A DNA stretch of 64,000 nt from contig CATQHW010000002.1 in NCBI GenBank assembly GCA_958296075.1, positions 1,302,001 through 1,366,000 of the forward strand, in the 5' to 3' direction. Made by a program: the position numbers and the translations under genes. Numbering within the stretch: the stretch's first letter is position 1; every line of letters starts with the position of its first letter. The stretch comes from an uncultured Spirochaetia bacterium (GTDB taxonomy: Bacteria; Spirochaetota; Spirochaetia; SZUA-6; Bin103). Below the pieces are notes generated by a model that did no database searches, was not told the DNA's origin, and saw nothing but the letters and a program-made list of their open reading frames with translations. Shown in pieces: positions 55,087 through 64,000 of this stretch.

Positions 55087-56736
55087 CTACTTCCGGTAGT
55101 AGCGGGCAACCGTCTCTTCGACCTTGGTCTTGGCCTCGATCAGCGCCGGCCGGCCGGTGCGGTTGACCGCCGCGGCGCGCCGGATCGCCGGGCCGAGCTG
55201 GTCCGGCGTGGCGACCACCTCCGCGTGCGCGCCCAACCCCTCCGCGACCTTGGCGTACTCGCCGCCCAGCGCGTTGGTGCCGTAGCGCTTGCTGGAATAC
55301 GGCATGTAGGAGTCGTAGTGGGTCATGACGCCGTTGTTGAGCACCACGGTCATGATGCCGATGCCGGCGCGGGCGGCCGTCTCGATGTCCAGCCCGGCCA
55401 TGCCGAAGGCGGCGTCGCCCATGACGTTGACGACCTGCCGGTCCGGCGCGGCCAGCTTGGCGCCCAGCGCCAAGCCGAGGCCGTAGCCGAGCTGCGTGGA
55501 CTTGCCCCAACCGATGTAGGAATGCGGCGTGTCCGCCGGCCAGAACGGTACGAACTGCTCGCGCGGGTAGCCGGAGTCGTGGGTGACGATGGCGTTGCGC
55601 GGGTCGATGGCGCGGGTGAGCTCGGTCAGCACGCGGTACGGACTGATCGGCACCTCGTCGGAGCGCAGGCGCGGCGTCCACTCGCTCAGAAACTCCGCCT
55701 TGATCGCGGCCACCTCCGCGGCCACGCCGTGCCGGCCGTCGGGACCGTCCGCGCCTGCCTGGCGGCGCACCTCCTCGATCATCTGCCGCAGCACCAGCCT
55801 GGCGTCGCCGATCGCGCCGTAGTCGATCGCGTGCTCCTTGTTGAGGTCCTCGATGGCGTTGGTGACCTGGGCGACGGGGACGCCCGCCGGCAACGGCGCG
55901 TTGAACGTGGTGGTGGAGAAACCGGCGCCGACGCCCAGCACGAAGTCGGCCTTCTGCAGAAAGCGGTGGGCCATCAGCGTGGCGGAGTTGGCGGCCGTCC
56001 CCAGGGAAAGCGGATGGCTCTCCGGGAAGGCGCTCTTGCCGGCCAGCGTGGTCAGCACCGGGACGCGGGTCAGCTCGGCGAAGTCGATCAGCTCCCGGTA
56101 CGCATCCGCATAGTGAACGCCCTGACCGACGTACAGGACGGGTGCCTGCGCCTTGAGGAGGGCCGTCACCAGATCGCGCACGTCGCCGGGGTCGGCGGTG
56201 GAGCGATGCACGCGGACCGGCCGGTAGTCGATTTCGCCGGCGTAGTCGGCCGTGCCCAGGTCGGCCGGGATCTCGATCAGCGCCGGCGCCGGCCGGCCGT
56301 GCTTGAGCCGGGTGAACGCGGTGCGGAAGTGGCCGGGAATCTGCGAGCGGTCGGCGAGGTAGCCGCACCACTTGGTGATGCCGCCGTAGTGGCTCACCGC
56401 GTCGAAGCCGGGATGGGCGCCGTACCGGTTTCGCTCGGCGCCGCCGGGAAGGACCAGCAGCGGCACGTTGTCGGCGAACCCCTGCGCGACGCCGGCGAAG
56501 GCGTTCTCCGCGCCGGGGCCGCGCTGCATGGTGAACACGCCGATCCGCCGGCCGTTCATGACGCGGCTGTAGCCGTCGGCCATGTTCACGCCCGCCCGCT
56601 CCTGGCGGGTGACGATCGGCCGGATGCCCTCCTTGGCGGCGGCGTCGATGAGGGTCTGCATCGGAAAGGCAGCCATCCATTCCACGCCCTCGGCCTTGAG
56701 GATCTTCGCTATCGCGGCATCGCAGTCCATGCGCAC
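55087..56736 (-). CDS. Thiamine-diphosphate-dependent enzyme (acetolactate synthase-like)
   Basis: The 549-residue ThDP enzyme has the catalytic Glu in TRQERAGVNMADGYSRVMNG, the central FAD/nucleotide-like domain region (DFVLGVGAGF), and the ThDP-Mg motif VMGDAAFGMAGLDIETAARA through TVVLNN (GDx...NN). It resembles acetolactate synthases and other decarboxylase or lyase relatives such as benzoylformate- or sulfoacetaldehyde-type enzymes. Substrate cannot be decided. It converges on the isomerase gene with 12 bases between the stops. Confidence 0.87.
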   Translation of the reverse strand: MRMDCDAAIAKILKAEGVEWMAAFPMQTLIDAAAKEGIRPIVTRQERAGVNMADGYSRVMNGRRIGVFTMQRGPGAENAFAGVAQGFADNVPLLVLPGGAERNRYGAHPGFDAVSHYGGITKWCGYLADRSQIPGHFRTAFTRLKHGRPAPALIEIPADLGTADYAGEIDYRPVRVHRSTADPGDVRDLVTALLKAQAPVLYVGQGVHYADAYRELIDFAELTRVPVLTTLAGKSAFPESHPLSLGTAANSATLMAHRFLQKADFVLGVGAGFSTTTFNAPLPAGVPVAQVTNAIEDLNKEHAIDYGAIGDARLVLRQMIEEVRRQAGADGPDGRHGVAAEVAAIKAEFLSEWTPRLRSDEVPISPYRVLTELTRAIDPRNAIVTHDSGYPREQFVPFWPADTPHSYIGWGKSTQLGYGLGLALGAKLAAPDRQVVNVMGDAAFGMAGLDIETAARAGIGIMTVVLNNGVMTHYDSYMPYSSKRYGTNALGGEYAKVAEGLGAHAEVVATPDQLGPAIRRAAAVNRTGRPALIEAKTKVEETVARYYRK

Positions 56737-56739
56737 ATG

Positions 56740-58560
56740 CTACCGGGTCAGCAGCGCGTTGTCCGCCGCCGAAATCAGACGGACCGACTGCAGCACCCCG
56801 GCACTGCTGCCGGGATGGGCGCGTTGCACGTAGGTGGCGACGAAGCGGTGGGGCTCGCCGTCGATCGGCGCGAGCGTGGGGCAGGAGGCGATCTGCGCCG
56901 GCTCCGGCGTGAGCGTCCGCGGTGACGTCCAGCGCGCGCCGTCCGCGGAGGTGGCCACCGAGAGCCGCACGCGATCGCGGCCGTCGTCGCGCCGGCTGTG
57001 GTGGTTCCAGGCGACCAGCAGGCCGGCGCTGCCCGGAAGCGAGGTCAACGCGAGGGGCGCCTCGGGCGAGACCAGGGTGGTGACCTCGGTTGGGGGGGCC
57101 CAGGCGGCGCGGCCGTCGTGCGATTCACTGCGGTAGACGCGATGGGTAGCCGTGGCGGCCAGCAGAAGCAGACGGCCCGGTGCGAGTTCCGCGACCGCCG
57201 GAAACCGCAGCCCGGCGCCCGGCCCGGGCAGCAGCGGTCCGAGGCGGCGCCACGTGGCTCCGTCGTCGGTCGACTTCAGGATGCCCGCCCACCGGCCGCT
57301 CGTGAACGGCAGCAGCAGGCCGTCGCTGCCCGGCGTGAGCCGGCCGTTGGCGAGCCGCAGGTCCGGTTCCAGGCCGAGAACCAGGCGGGGCGCCGACCAG
57401 GCGCCGGCGATCCCGGCGCGGGCCGGCTCGGTGCAGCTCATCACGGCAACGGCCGTCGCGCAATCCGGCAGCATCGCCTGATAGACCAGGAGGATCGCCC
57501 CGGAGGGCAGGCGCAGCAGGCTGGGTGAGGCGGCGCCGATCGCGTTGGCGGGCAGTTCCAGCGTGGCGGGCCGTGACCAGCCGCGCTCGCCGCTCACCGC
57601 GATCGACAGGGCCGGCCGTTCGGCGGCGATGGCCGCCAGCAGCCGCCCGCCGGGAAGCGAGATCGCATCGCCGGACCGCGCCGACTCCGCGACCGGCACC
57701 GGCGGCGCTGACTGCACGGCGGTCTCGGGGCGGCTCGCCGGCCGCTCGGCCGATTCCGGGGCCGGGACCGTGAACCGGCAATCCCGCGGCACCAGGTAGA
57801 AGAAACGGCCGCTCCTCTCCACGCGGGCCGCGCCGCCGTGAGCGGCGCCGGCGAACCGCGCGGCGTGCAGGCGCAGTTCCTTGCCGGGGTCGGTCGACTC
57901 GCGCGGGTCGTCCTCGAAGCGGAGTTGATCGCCGGGCCGGAAGTCCCGGATCAGGAACTCGTCGCCGTCGTGCTCCTTGAACGTCCGGAACGCGAGCAGC
58001 CGCGGCGAAGCATCGCGTTCGCCGCCGAAGTCGATGACGTGCGGGCCAAGGCCCAGCGTTCGGCTGGTGGCCACGTCCAGGTCGAAGCCGGACGACCAGC
58101 GGCCGGTGCGCAGCGCCAGCACGCCGGTCTGTGACACTGCCAGCTTGAGGTCGTCGGCGACCGCCCGCACGTGCGGCGTGGCGACGATCAGCGTGCCGCC
58201 GGCATGGGCGCCGAACCGCGGAGCCGCCACCTCGACCCTCAGCGGCGCCGCCAGACGCAGCGTGCCGTGCGCCACCTGCAGGGCGACCGGCTTGCCCAGA
58301 AAGCGGTCCGCGCCGGTCAGGACCAGCAGGCCGGGGCCGCCCAGCGTAACGGCCGCGCGCGAGTCGCCGAGGTCCACCTCGACGCGGGCGACCGTCGCGC
58401 GCGCGTCGATCGTGACGGCGCCGGTCACCGGGCGGTCGAAGCGCGCGCGTTCGTCCGGGAGCGGCGCGCGGCCGGCGTCCCAGCACCTGCCGTCGTGCCA
58501 GCGCCCGCCATGCGGAGTCGTCCAGCGCACGGCCGGTGGCGCCTGCCGGTCGGACGTCAC
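56740..58560 (-). CDS. Large BNR/sialidase-like protein with N-terminal beta domain
   Basis: The protein of about 606 residues starts with GTG 58560 overlapping the upstream gene stop (GTGA). The first about 300 residues are beta-rich (RVEVDLGDSRAAVTLGGPGL), and the C-terminal half is a propeller with Asp-box elements WAGILKSTDDGATWRRLGPL, HRVYRSESHDGRAAWAPPTE and VRLSVATSADGARWTSP. It is likely a glycosidase, but catalytic residues were not identified. It ends three bases before the ThDP gene start. Confidence 0.72.
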   Translation of the reverse strand: MTSDRQAPPAVRWTTPHGGRWHDGRCWDAGRAPLPDERARFDRPVTGAVTIDARATVARVEVDLGDSRAAVTLGGPGLLVLTGADRFLGKPVALQVAHGTLRLAAPLRVEVAAPRFGAHAGGTLIVATPHVRAVADDLKLAVSQTGVLALRTGRWSSGFDLDVATSRTLGLGPHVIDFGGERDASPRLLAFRTFKEHDGDEFLIRDFRPGDQLRFEDDPRESTDPGKELRLHAARFAGAAHGGAARVERSGRFFYLVPRDCRFTVPAPESAERPASRPETAVQSAPPVPVAESARSGDAISLPGGRLLAAIAAERPALSIAVSGERGWSRPATLELPANAIGAASPSLLRLPSGAILLVYQAMLPDCATAVAVMSCTEPARAGIAGAWSAPRLVLGLEPDLRLANGRLTPGSDGLLLPFTSGRWAGILKSTDDGATWRRLGPLLPGPGAGLRFPAVAELAPGRLLLLAATATHRVYRSESHDGRAAWAPPTEVTTLVSPEAPLALTSLPGSAGLLVAWNHHSRRDDGRDRVRLSVATSADGARWTSPRTLTPEPAQIASCPTLAPIDGEPHRFVATYVQRAHPGSSAGVLQSVRLISAADNALLTR

Positions 58561-60140
58561 GCCGCGGCCAGGAAGGTGAAGGAGTAGAGGTCGGCGTCGC
58601 GCAGGAAGAAGCGCAGCGCCCGCCAGTCGCCGTCGCCTGCGGAGGCCGGCACGCGCGGGTCGCCCGACCAGCTCACCACGTGCTGCACGGAGTCGCCGGT
58701 GAACGGATCGCAGGCGTCGCGGCTGCACGGGGCGAGCACCCGGTCGCGGCGGTCGGCCACCTCCACGCGGATCGAGCCGCCCGGCCGGCAGCGGGCGTTG
58801 ATCGCCAGCCGGCGGCCGGGACTCGACACCGGCTGGGTGACGACGATCCCTTCGCGCACGGCGTTGGCCGACAGCGACGCGAAGCCGTGGCGGCGCAGCG
58901 TCACCAGACCCAGCCCGCCGGAGGCGCCGGCGGGATTGCGCGTCTCGTCATGGTCCAGCTCCTCGTTGGGCCCCGCCAGGAACCAGTCGTGGTGGTAGTT
59001 GAAGCCGCCCTGGTAGAACCAGTGCTCGCCGCCGACGTCGATCGGCTGGCTGAACAGCGACGTCATCCAGGCGTCCCAGTGGCCGGAACCTCGCGGTGAG
59101 AGGAACGGGCGGCGCTGCGCCGCCGGGCGCCAGCGCAGTCCGTCCCGGCTCTGCAGGAGCTGCGTTTCCAGCGTGTTGTCCACCTTGCGGAACAGGCCCA
59201 CCGTGCCCAGATACTGGTGACCGATGCGGAACTGCGACAAGCCGTAGTACCCCTCGTCCAGGCCGTCCTCGTCATCGTCGGGCACCGCGATCAGCAGCGG
59301 CTCGCTCCAGTGCACGAAGTCGTGGCTGCGACTCTGCCAGACGCGCCGCTTGTTCTGGGACAGAGGGTGGTGCGGCTGATACGGGTGCAGGAAGCCGTGC
59401 GCGCGAAAGGGGTGGCGCAGGTTCATGGCGCCGGGCAGGCCGCCCACGTGGGCGCGGATGTTGACCACGAACTGGCGTGCGTGCTCGTCGTACCAGAGGA
59501 GGTTGACGTCGCCGGGACTGCCGCCGCGACTGCCGAAGGTGGGCGCCTCGGGATAGACCGACCACTGGATGCCGTCCGGCGAGTGCACGCTGGTGGTGAC
59601 GCGCCGGCGGACGGCGCCCTCGTACCAGATGCGGCGCAGCATGCCGCGATAGCGCTCCTCCGGCCGCGGCGGGTAGGGGTCGCGGACGACGGTCATGGCG
59701 TGGGCGTCGCCGAAGTCGCCGCCGCCGAGCACGACGTTGGTGCGCCGGCCGCCGATCGTGCGCACGTCCAGTTCCGGCTTCTCCCAGTGGACGCCGTCGG
59801 CGCTCTGCGCGTACAGCAGCGTGGCGCGCATGGCGAAGTTGGTCGGCGGCCGGCTGCCCGGCGACTCGCCCTTGCGGGGGTCGCCCTCCTGGTCCTGGTA
59901 CCAGCACTTGAACAGGCCGTCGTCCGGGTCGCGCAGGACCGTGGTGGAGCCGTAGTAGGCGGTCCACAGCCGGTGCTCCCAGGGTCGATCCTCGGTGAAC
60001 AGCGGTCCGTCCTGATAGCGTTCGGGCGCGTGCCAGCGCCGCGTGGAATCCTGGACCGAGGCGATCAGCAGATTGTCGACGAACAACTGCGGCTCCGTAC
60101 CGATCGCCAGCAGCGTGCTGTCCCAGGCGTGCTCGTGCAC
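58557..60140 (-). CDS. Five-bladed propeller glycosidase-like protein (GH32/43/130-like)
   Basis: The 527-residue product has LFVDNLLIASVQDSTRRWHA, then YGSTTVLRDPDDGLFKCWYQ, LLYAQSADGVHWEKPELDVR, SVHSPDGIQWSVYPEAPTFG and WQSRSHDFVHWSEPLL, a repeated (S)xDGxxWxxP pattern of GH32/GH43-like propellers. The N-terminal LFVDNLLI is typical of a group of uncharacterised putative glycosidases. No signal peptide. First gene of the minus-strand unit 60140-55087, facing the divergent sialidase at 60199. Confidence 0.75.
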   Translation of the reverse strand: MHEHAWDSTLLAIGTEPQLFVDNLLIASVQDSTRRWHAPERYQDGPLFTEDRPWEHRLWTAYYGSTTVLRDPDDGLFKCWYQDQEGDPRKGESPGSRPPTNFAMRATLLYAQSADGVHWEKPELDVRTIGGRRTNVVLGGGDFGDAHAMTVVRDPYPPRPEERYRGMLRRIWYEGAVRRRVTTSVHSPDGIQWSVYPEAPTFGSRGGSPGDVNLLWYDEHARQFVVNIRAHVGGLPGAMNLRHPFRAHGFLHPYQPHHPLSQNKRRVWQSRSHDFVHWSEPLLIAVPDDDEDGLDEGYYGLSQFRIGHQYLGTVGLFRKVDNTLETQLLQSRDGLRWRPAAQRRPFLSPRGSGHWDAWMTSLFSQPIDVGGEHWFYQGGFNYHHDWFLAGPNEELDHDETRNPAGASGGLGLVTLRRHGFASLSANAVREGIVVTQPVSSPGRRLAINARCRPGGSIRVEVADRRDRVLAPCSRDACDPFTGDSVQHVVSWSGDPRVPASAGDGDWRALRFFLRDADLYSFTFLAAA

Positions 60141-60198
60141 GCCGGCAGTCTGACCGCTCCGGCGCCCCGTGTCATGATGGGCGCCCGGAGGAAGCTAC

Positions 60199-61329
60199 GT
60201 GATCGACCGGTCAGCGTTCAGTAACGAGGCGCACGCCGTCACGGCGGCGCCGTGGAGCCATGCGCACCCGCGCAACGACCATCAGCTCGTCTTTCCGCTC
60301 AGCGGCGGCCGGCTGCTGTTCGTCTGGTGCGCGTATTACGTGCGGCGTCCGAGCGCGATCGGCCGGACGCCGTTCGACGCCGGAGCCGCCATGCGGGACG
60401 ACGCGCCGTGCCGGATCGCGGCGCGCGTGTCGGCCGACCGGGGGCGGACGTGGAGCGGCGCGCTCACCCTGCAGGAGAACCACGGGGCCGACAACGTCAA
60501 GCATCCCAATCTGCTGCGCCTGCCGAGCGGGCGCATCCTGTTCTCCTATACCGAGCGCGACGCGGCGGCGCAGCGGTTGCGCGTGCGGTTGCGCGTGTCG
60601 GACGACGAGTGCGAGACGTTCGGTCCGTCGCGCGACATCACGCCGGGTCCGGGGTGGTACTTCACCAACGCCGATCACGTCCTGCTGCACAGTTCCGGGC
60701 GGATCGTCCTGCCGTGCCACGCGGGGCCGATCTACGGCCCCGGCGACCATTATCGGGCGTTCTGTCTCTACTCGGACGACGACGGCGAGACGTGGCGGGA
60801 GAGCCGCGTCAAGATCGACCTGCCGGAACGCGGCGCCGAGGAGCCGGCGGTGATCGAGCGGCGCGACGGATCGTTGCTGGCGCTGCTGCGCACCTCGCTC
60901 GGCCGGCTGTACCGCGCGTGGTCGAGCGACGCCGGCGAGACCTGGAGCGAGCCGGCGGCGACCGAGCTCGACTCGCCGTCGGTGGCGACCTGCATGAAGC
61001 GCATGCCGGGCGGCGACCTGCTGCTGATCTGGAACGACACGCCGCCGTACGCGGCGACGATTCCGGGATCGGGTCTGACGCACCAGCCGCGCAACCCGCT
61101 GCGCAGCGCGGTCTCGGACGACGACGGGGAGACGTGGCGGAACCGGCGCACGATCGAGGACCGCTTCGGCTACGACAACGCCTATCCGTCCGTGACGTTC
61201 GTGGACGACGAGGCGCTGGTCGGTTATTACTCGACGGTCCGCTCGGGCGTCGGCGGCATGTACGGCGAGGTGCGGCTGAAGATCTATCCGCTCGCCTGGT
61301 TCGCCGAGCGGGATCCCCGGCCAGCGTAG
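60199..61329 (+). CDS. Exo-alpha-sialidase family protein
   Basis: The 376-residue protein has four clear Asp-boxes: AARVSADRGRTWSGALTLQE, LYSDDDGETWRESRVK, RAWSSDAGETWSEPAATEL and AVSDDDGETWRNRRT, spaced as in sialidase propellers, plus NVKHPNLLRLPSGRILFSYT. It is predicted to hydrolyse or bind a terminal acidic sugar. GTG start at 60199 sits in a 58-base region shared with the divergent gene. The cas3 frame begins 39 bases after its stop. Confidence 0.8.
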   Translation: MIDRSAFSNEAHAVTAAPWSHAHPRNDHQLVFPLSGGRLLFVWCAYYVRRPSAIGRTPFDAGAAMRDDAPCRIAARVSADRGRTWSGALTLQENHGADNVKHPNLLRLPSGRILFSYTERDAAAQRLRVRLRVSDDECETFGPSRDITPGPGWYFTNADHVLLHSSGRIVLPCHAGPIYGPGDHYRAFCLYSDDDGETWRESRVKIDLPERGAEEPAVIERRDGSLLALLRTSLGRLYRAWSSDAGETWSEPAATELDSPSVATCMKRMPGGDLLLIWNDTPPYAATIPGSGLTHQPRNPLRSAVSDDDGETWRNRRTIEDRFGYDNAYPSVTFVDDEALVGYYSTVRSGVGGMYGEVRLKIYPLAWFAERDPRPA

Positions 61330-61367
61330 TGACTTGAGGCGCCGCTACGTCGCAGGCACGAACGGAC

Positions 61368-64000
61368 ATTCTTGGCTTCTGGGGGAAGGCTCGACCCCGA
61401 CTCGACCACGGTCCGCAGTGGCATCCGTTGGTGTTCCACAGTCTCGACGTGGCCGCTGTCGGGGAGGCTCTGCTGACCGGACATCGAGGGCTGATCGGCC
61501 ATCTGCAACGGCTGCTTGGATTACGGCACGACGAAACCGTCCGGCTGATTTGTTTCCTCCTTTGTCTTCACGACGTCGGTAAATTCGCCAAGAAGTTTCA
61601 GGCAAAGGCGCCAGATCGATATCCGGCGTGTTTCGGTGACGATCCCGCCCGAATACCGGTTGGCTACGACCATGGAGCTGGTGGTTTGCGCCTGTTCGAC
61701 GCGGCTGGCGATCTGTTCCACTTGCCGCGGGGGGTTGCGCCCACTGCATGGCGCCCATTGGTCTCCGCAGTCGCCGGGCACCACGGCGCTCCGCCCGAGC
61801 CGCGGTGCGATGAGGGGCTCGCCGCACTGCGGACCGACTATGGCAAGGCCGGCCTCACTGCCGCCGGTCGGTTTATCCAACAGGCGCATGAACTGATCGG
61901 TCCGCCGCCCCAGGTGCCGTCCATCGATCGAGGGCGGAGCCGCCGCGCGTCGTTCGCCCTCGCCGGCCTTGCCGTTCTAGCGGATTGGATAGGATCCAGT
62001 CAGGAGTGGTTTCCCTATTCTGAGCCCGACCGAGACCTCGGGACGTATTGGGAACAGGCACGGAAGGAACGAGCGCCGCGTGCGGTCATGGAGGCGGGGC
62101 TGATACCGTCCGGTATCAGCCGCCGGATCGACTATGACGGGTTGATCGGCGCGCACGCGCCCAGTCCGATGCAGATATGGGCTCGGTCGGTCGAGCTGCC
62201 GGCCGGTCCTGCGCTGTTCATGATCGAAGATGAGACCGGCAGCGGGAAGACCGAGGCGGCGCTCATGCTCGCCCATCGGCTGATGGCGTCCGGTCGGGCG
62301 GACGGCGTCTTCATCGCACTACCCACGATGGCTACCGCCAATGCCATGTTCGACCGACTCGCTGCCGCGCATCGGCGTTTGTTCTCGGCAGACGCGGTAC
62401 CGTCCGTCGCCCTTGTTCACGGCGCTCGCGGTATGCACGAAGGGTTCCGGTCGGCGATGCGGCGCGGTGGTCGAGGAGAAGATGCCTATTCTCCGGTCGG
62501 GACGCCAGATCGAACGTCCGAAATCACCGCGTCCACGGCCTGCGCTGCCTGGATCGCGGACGACCGACGGCGCACGTTCCTGGCCGATGCCGGCGCCGGC
62601 ACCGTGGATCAGGCGCTGCTGTCTGTGCTGCCGAGCCGGCATCAGTCACTACGGCTTCTGGGTCTGATGCGACGGGTTCTCATTCTCGACGAGGTGCATG
62701 CGTACGACGCCTACATGCAGCGCGAGATCGAGACGCTGCTCGAATTCCAGGCGGGACTGGGAGGCTCCGCGGTCCTGCTGTCCGCGACGCTGCCGCTTTC
62801 GATGCGGAAACGGCTGACCGATGCCTTTACGAAGGGCTCCGGCAATCAAGCGGTGCTCGATACAATGGGCGGCAGTGCTGACTATCCTATGGCCACGGTC
62901 TGCGGAGCCGGCAAGCGTACCTCCACGAAGGTGGGGGGACGACCGGAGCGCGCGCGAGCGCTACCCGTGCGATTTCTGCGGACGCCGGACGAGGCGTTCA
63001 CTGCGGTCGAACGGGCGGCAGGCGCAGGTCAAGCGGTGCTCTACATCCGCAATACGGTCGATGACGCACTCGACGCCCATACCGCGCTGACCGACCGTGG
63101 GCTCGAACCCGATATCTTCCATGCCCGCTTCGCGCTCGTGGACCGGCTGAAGATCGAAGACGAAGTTGTCAGGGCATTCGGCAAGGGCAGCAGAGGCGCC
63201 CAGCGCGCCGGTAAGGTGCTGATCGCAACGCAGGTGGTCGAGCAATCGCTGGATCTCGACTTCGACGCAATGGTCACCGACCTTGCGCCGGTCGATCTGC
63301 TCATTCAACGCGCGGGCCGACTCTGGCGGCACGATCGGCCGGAACGGGAACATCAGCCGGAATTGCTGGTGGTGGGACCGGAGCCCGTGCCCGACGCCAG
63401 CGCGGAGTGGTTCCGTAACGCGTTCCCGCGCGCGGCTTACGTCTATCGGGATCACGCGCGGCTGTGGCTTACCGCCCGGGTGCTGGAAGACGTCGGCGTC
63501 ATCGAGAGCCCCGCGGGGCTCCGGGCGCTCATCGAGGCGGTGTACGGAGACAACGTGGACGTGTGCCTGCCGGATGCGCTGAAAGAGACCCGGTTGGATG
63601 CCGAGGGCAGAACAGGAGCCGATCGCGGTGTCGCGGCCACCAACGTCCTCAACTTCACCATGGGCTACGTCCGAGACGGCGGCGCCTGGGACAGCGATGC
63701 GCGGACACCGACCCGGCTTGTCGAAGATCCTCAAGTCACGCTGCGGCTGGCGCTGGTCCGGGCCGGTCAGATCGAACCGTACGGTCACTGGGTCGCTCCG
63801 ACCGAGCCGTGGCGCGCTTGGCGCCTGAGCGAAGTGAACGTGAGCGAACGACGGGTCGGCGGCGAGGCGGTGCATGCCGCGGCCGCCGAGTCGGCCAAGG
63901 CGGACTGGACTACGTTCGACGACGACAAGATACTCGTCGTGTGTGAGCCTGAGACGCCGGGCGGGGCGCTGGTCGGAACGGTGCTGTCCGGTGCGCCGGA
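61368..64000 (+). CDS. cas3: CRISPR-associated helicase/nuclease Cas3 (cut by window edge)
   Basis: Cas3 unwinds and degrades target DNA recruited by a type I Cascade complex. About 877 codons are visible without a stop. The HD nuclease part has FHSLDVAAVG (about 20) and CLHDVGKFAKKF (about 66); the SF2 helicase has DETGSGKTEAALMLAHRL (about 287), DEVHAYDAYM (about 440), LLSATLP, TQVVEQSLDLDFD (about 620) and IQRAGRLWRHDRPE (about 646). The N-terminal LGFWGKARPR resembles type I-E Cas3. No ATG, GTG or TTG lies between the in-frame stop at 61335 and FWGK: ATT at 61368 is the only plausible start before a TTG at about 61416. Confidence 0.9.
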   Translation, partial: MLGFWGKARPRLDHGPQWHPLVFHSLDVAAVGEALLTGHRGLIGHLQRLLGLRHDETVRLICFLLCLHDVGKFAKKFQAKAPDRYPACFGDDPARIPVGYDHGAGGLRLFDAAGDLFHLPRGVAPTAWRPLVSAVAGHHGAPPEPRCDEGLAALRTDYGKAGLTAAGRFIQQAHELIGPPPQVPSIDRGRSRRASFALAGLAVLADWIGSSQEWFPYSEPDRDLGTYWEQARKERAPRAVMEAGLIPSGISRRIDYDGLIGAHAPSPMQIWARSVELPAGPALFMIEDETGSGKTEAALMLAHRLMASGRADGVFIALPTMATANAMFDRLAAAHRRLFSADAVPSVALVHGARGMHEGFRSAMRRGGRGEDAYSPVGTPDRTSEITASTACAAWIADDRRRTFLADAGAGTVDQALLSVLPSRHQSLRLLGLMRRVLILDEVHAYDAYMQREIETLLEFQAGLGGSAVLLSATLPLSMRKRLTDAFTKGSGNQAVLDTMGGSADYPMATVCGAGKRTSTKVGGRPERARALPVRFLRTPDEAFTAVERAAGAGQAVLYIRNTVDDALDAHTALTDRGLEPDIFHARFALVDRLKIEDEVVRAFGKGSRGAQRAGKVLIATQVVEQSLDLDFDAMVTDLAPVDLLIQRAGRLWRHDRPEREHQPELLVVGPEPVPDASAEWFRNAFPRAAYVYRDHARLWLTARVLEDVGVIESPAGLRALIEAVYGDNVDVCLPDALKETRLDAEGRTGADRGVAATNVLNFTMGYVRDGGAWDSDARTPTRLVEDPQVTLRLALVRAGQIEPYGHWVAPTEPWRAWRLSEVNVSERRVGGEAVHAAAAESAKADWTTFDDDKILVVCEPETPGGALVGTVLSGAP

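Overview
The window is a GC-rich (about 65-70% by eye) bacterial chromosome segment, probably from an uncultivated environmental bacterium. Abundant LplB/YtcP-type sugar uptake, enolase-superfamily and sialidase-like enzymes and a formate-tetrahydrofolate ligase would fit a high-GC spirochaete or similar sugar-scavenging lineage, but no phylogenetic marker is present and the assignment is not provable here.

Positions 1-7,200 hold the 3' end of a CRISPR adaptation locus (cas1, cas2, leader and a 16-repeat array), then a decayed group II intron, then a Uma2-family nuclease gene cut in two by an IS21-family element (istA/istB) with duplicated 19-bp terminal repeats.

Positions 7,250-29,440 are a defence island. 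Its backbone is a helicase (HTH + SNF2 + DUF3883-like), a DUF1156 DNA methylase and a DUF499 ATPase, an arrangement I recognise as Hma-like (helicase-methylase-ATPase), plus two OLD/SMC-like AAA ATPases and a second DNA methyltransferase. Foreign material sits inside it: a partial duplicate of the helicase 5' end carrying an AT-rich two-gene membrane/secreted module; an AT-rich Ser/Thr kinase + TPR pair that begins on the stop codon of an aspartic-protease gene; and a 1.7-kb insert in the second methyltransferase in which small genes are preceded by type II hammerhead ribozymes. A decayed IS256 transposase and an AIPR abortive-infection gene with a leaderless promoter close the island.

Positions 29,570-61,330 are mostly metabolic and secreted functions: NHL propeller, beta-helix protein, lipoproteins, enolase-superfamily enzyme, formate-tetrahydrofolate ligase, Gfo/Idh/MocA dehydrogenase, heparinase-like lyase, FMN-dependent hydroxy-acid oxidase, five BNR/glycosidase-type propellers, a complete LplB/YtcP/solute-binding ABC importer, a xylose-isomerase-like TIM barrel and a ThDP enzyme. 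They look like a catabolic island for sulfated or acidic (sialic/uronic) polysaccharides. A HEPN-like + P-loop ATPase + unknown-protein operon (42.6-45.2 kb) interrupts it and may be another defence module.

The window ends inside a cas3 gene (61.4 kb onward), the start of a second, type I CRISPR-Cas locus.
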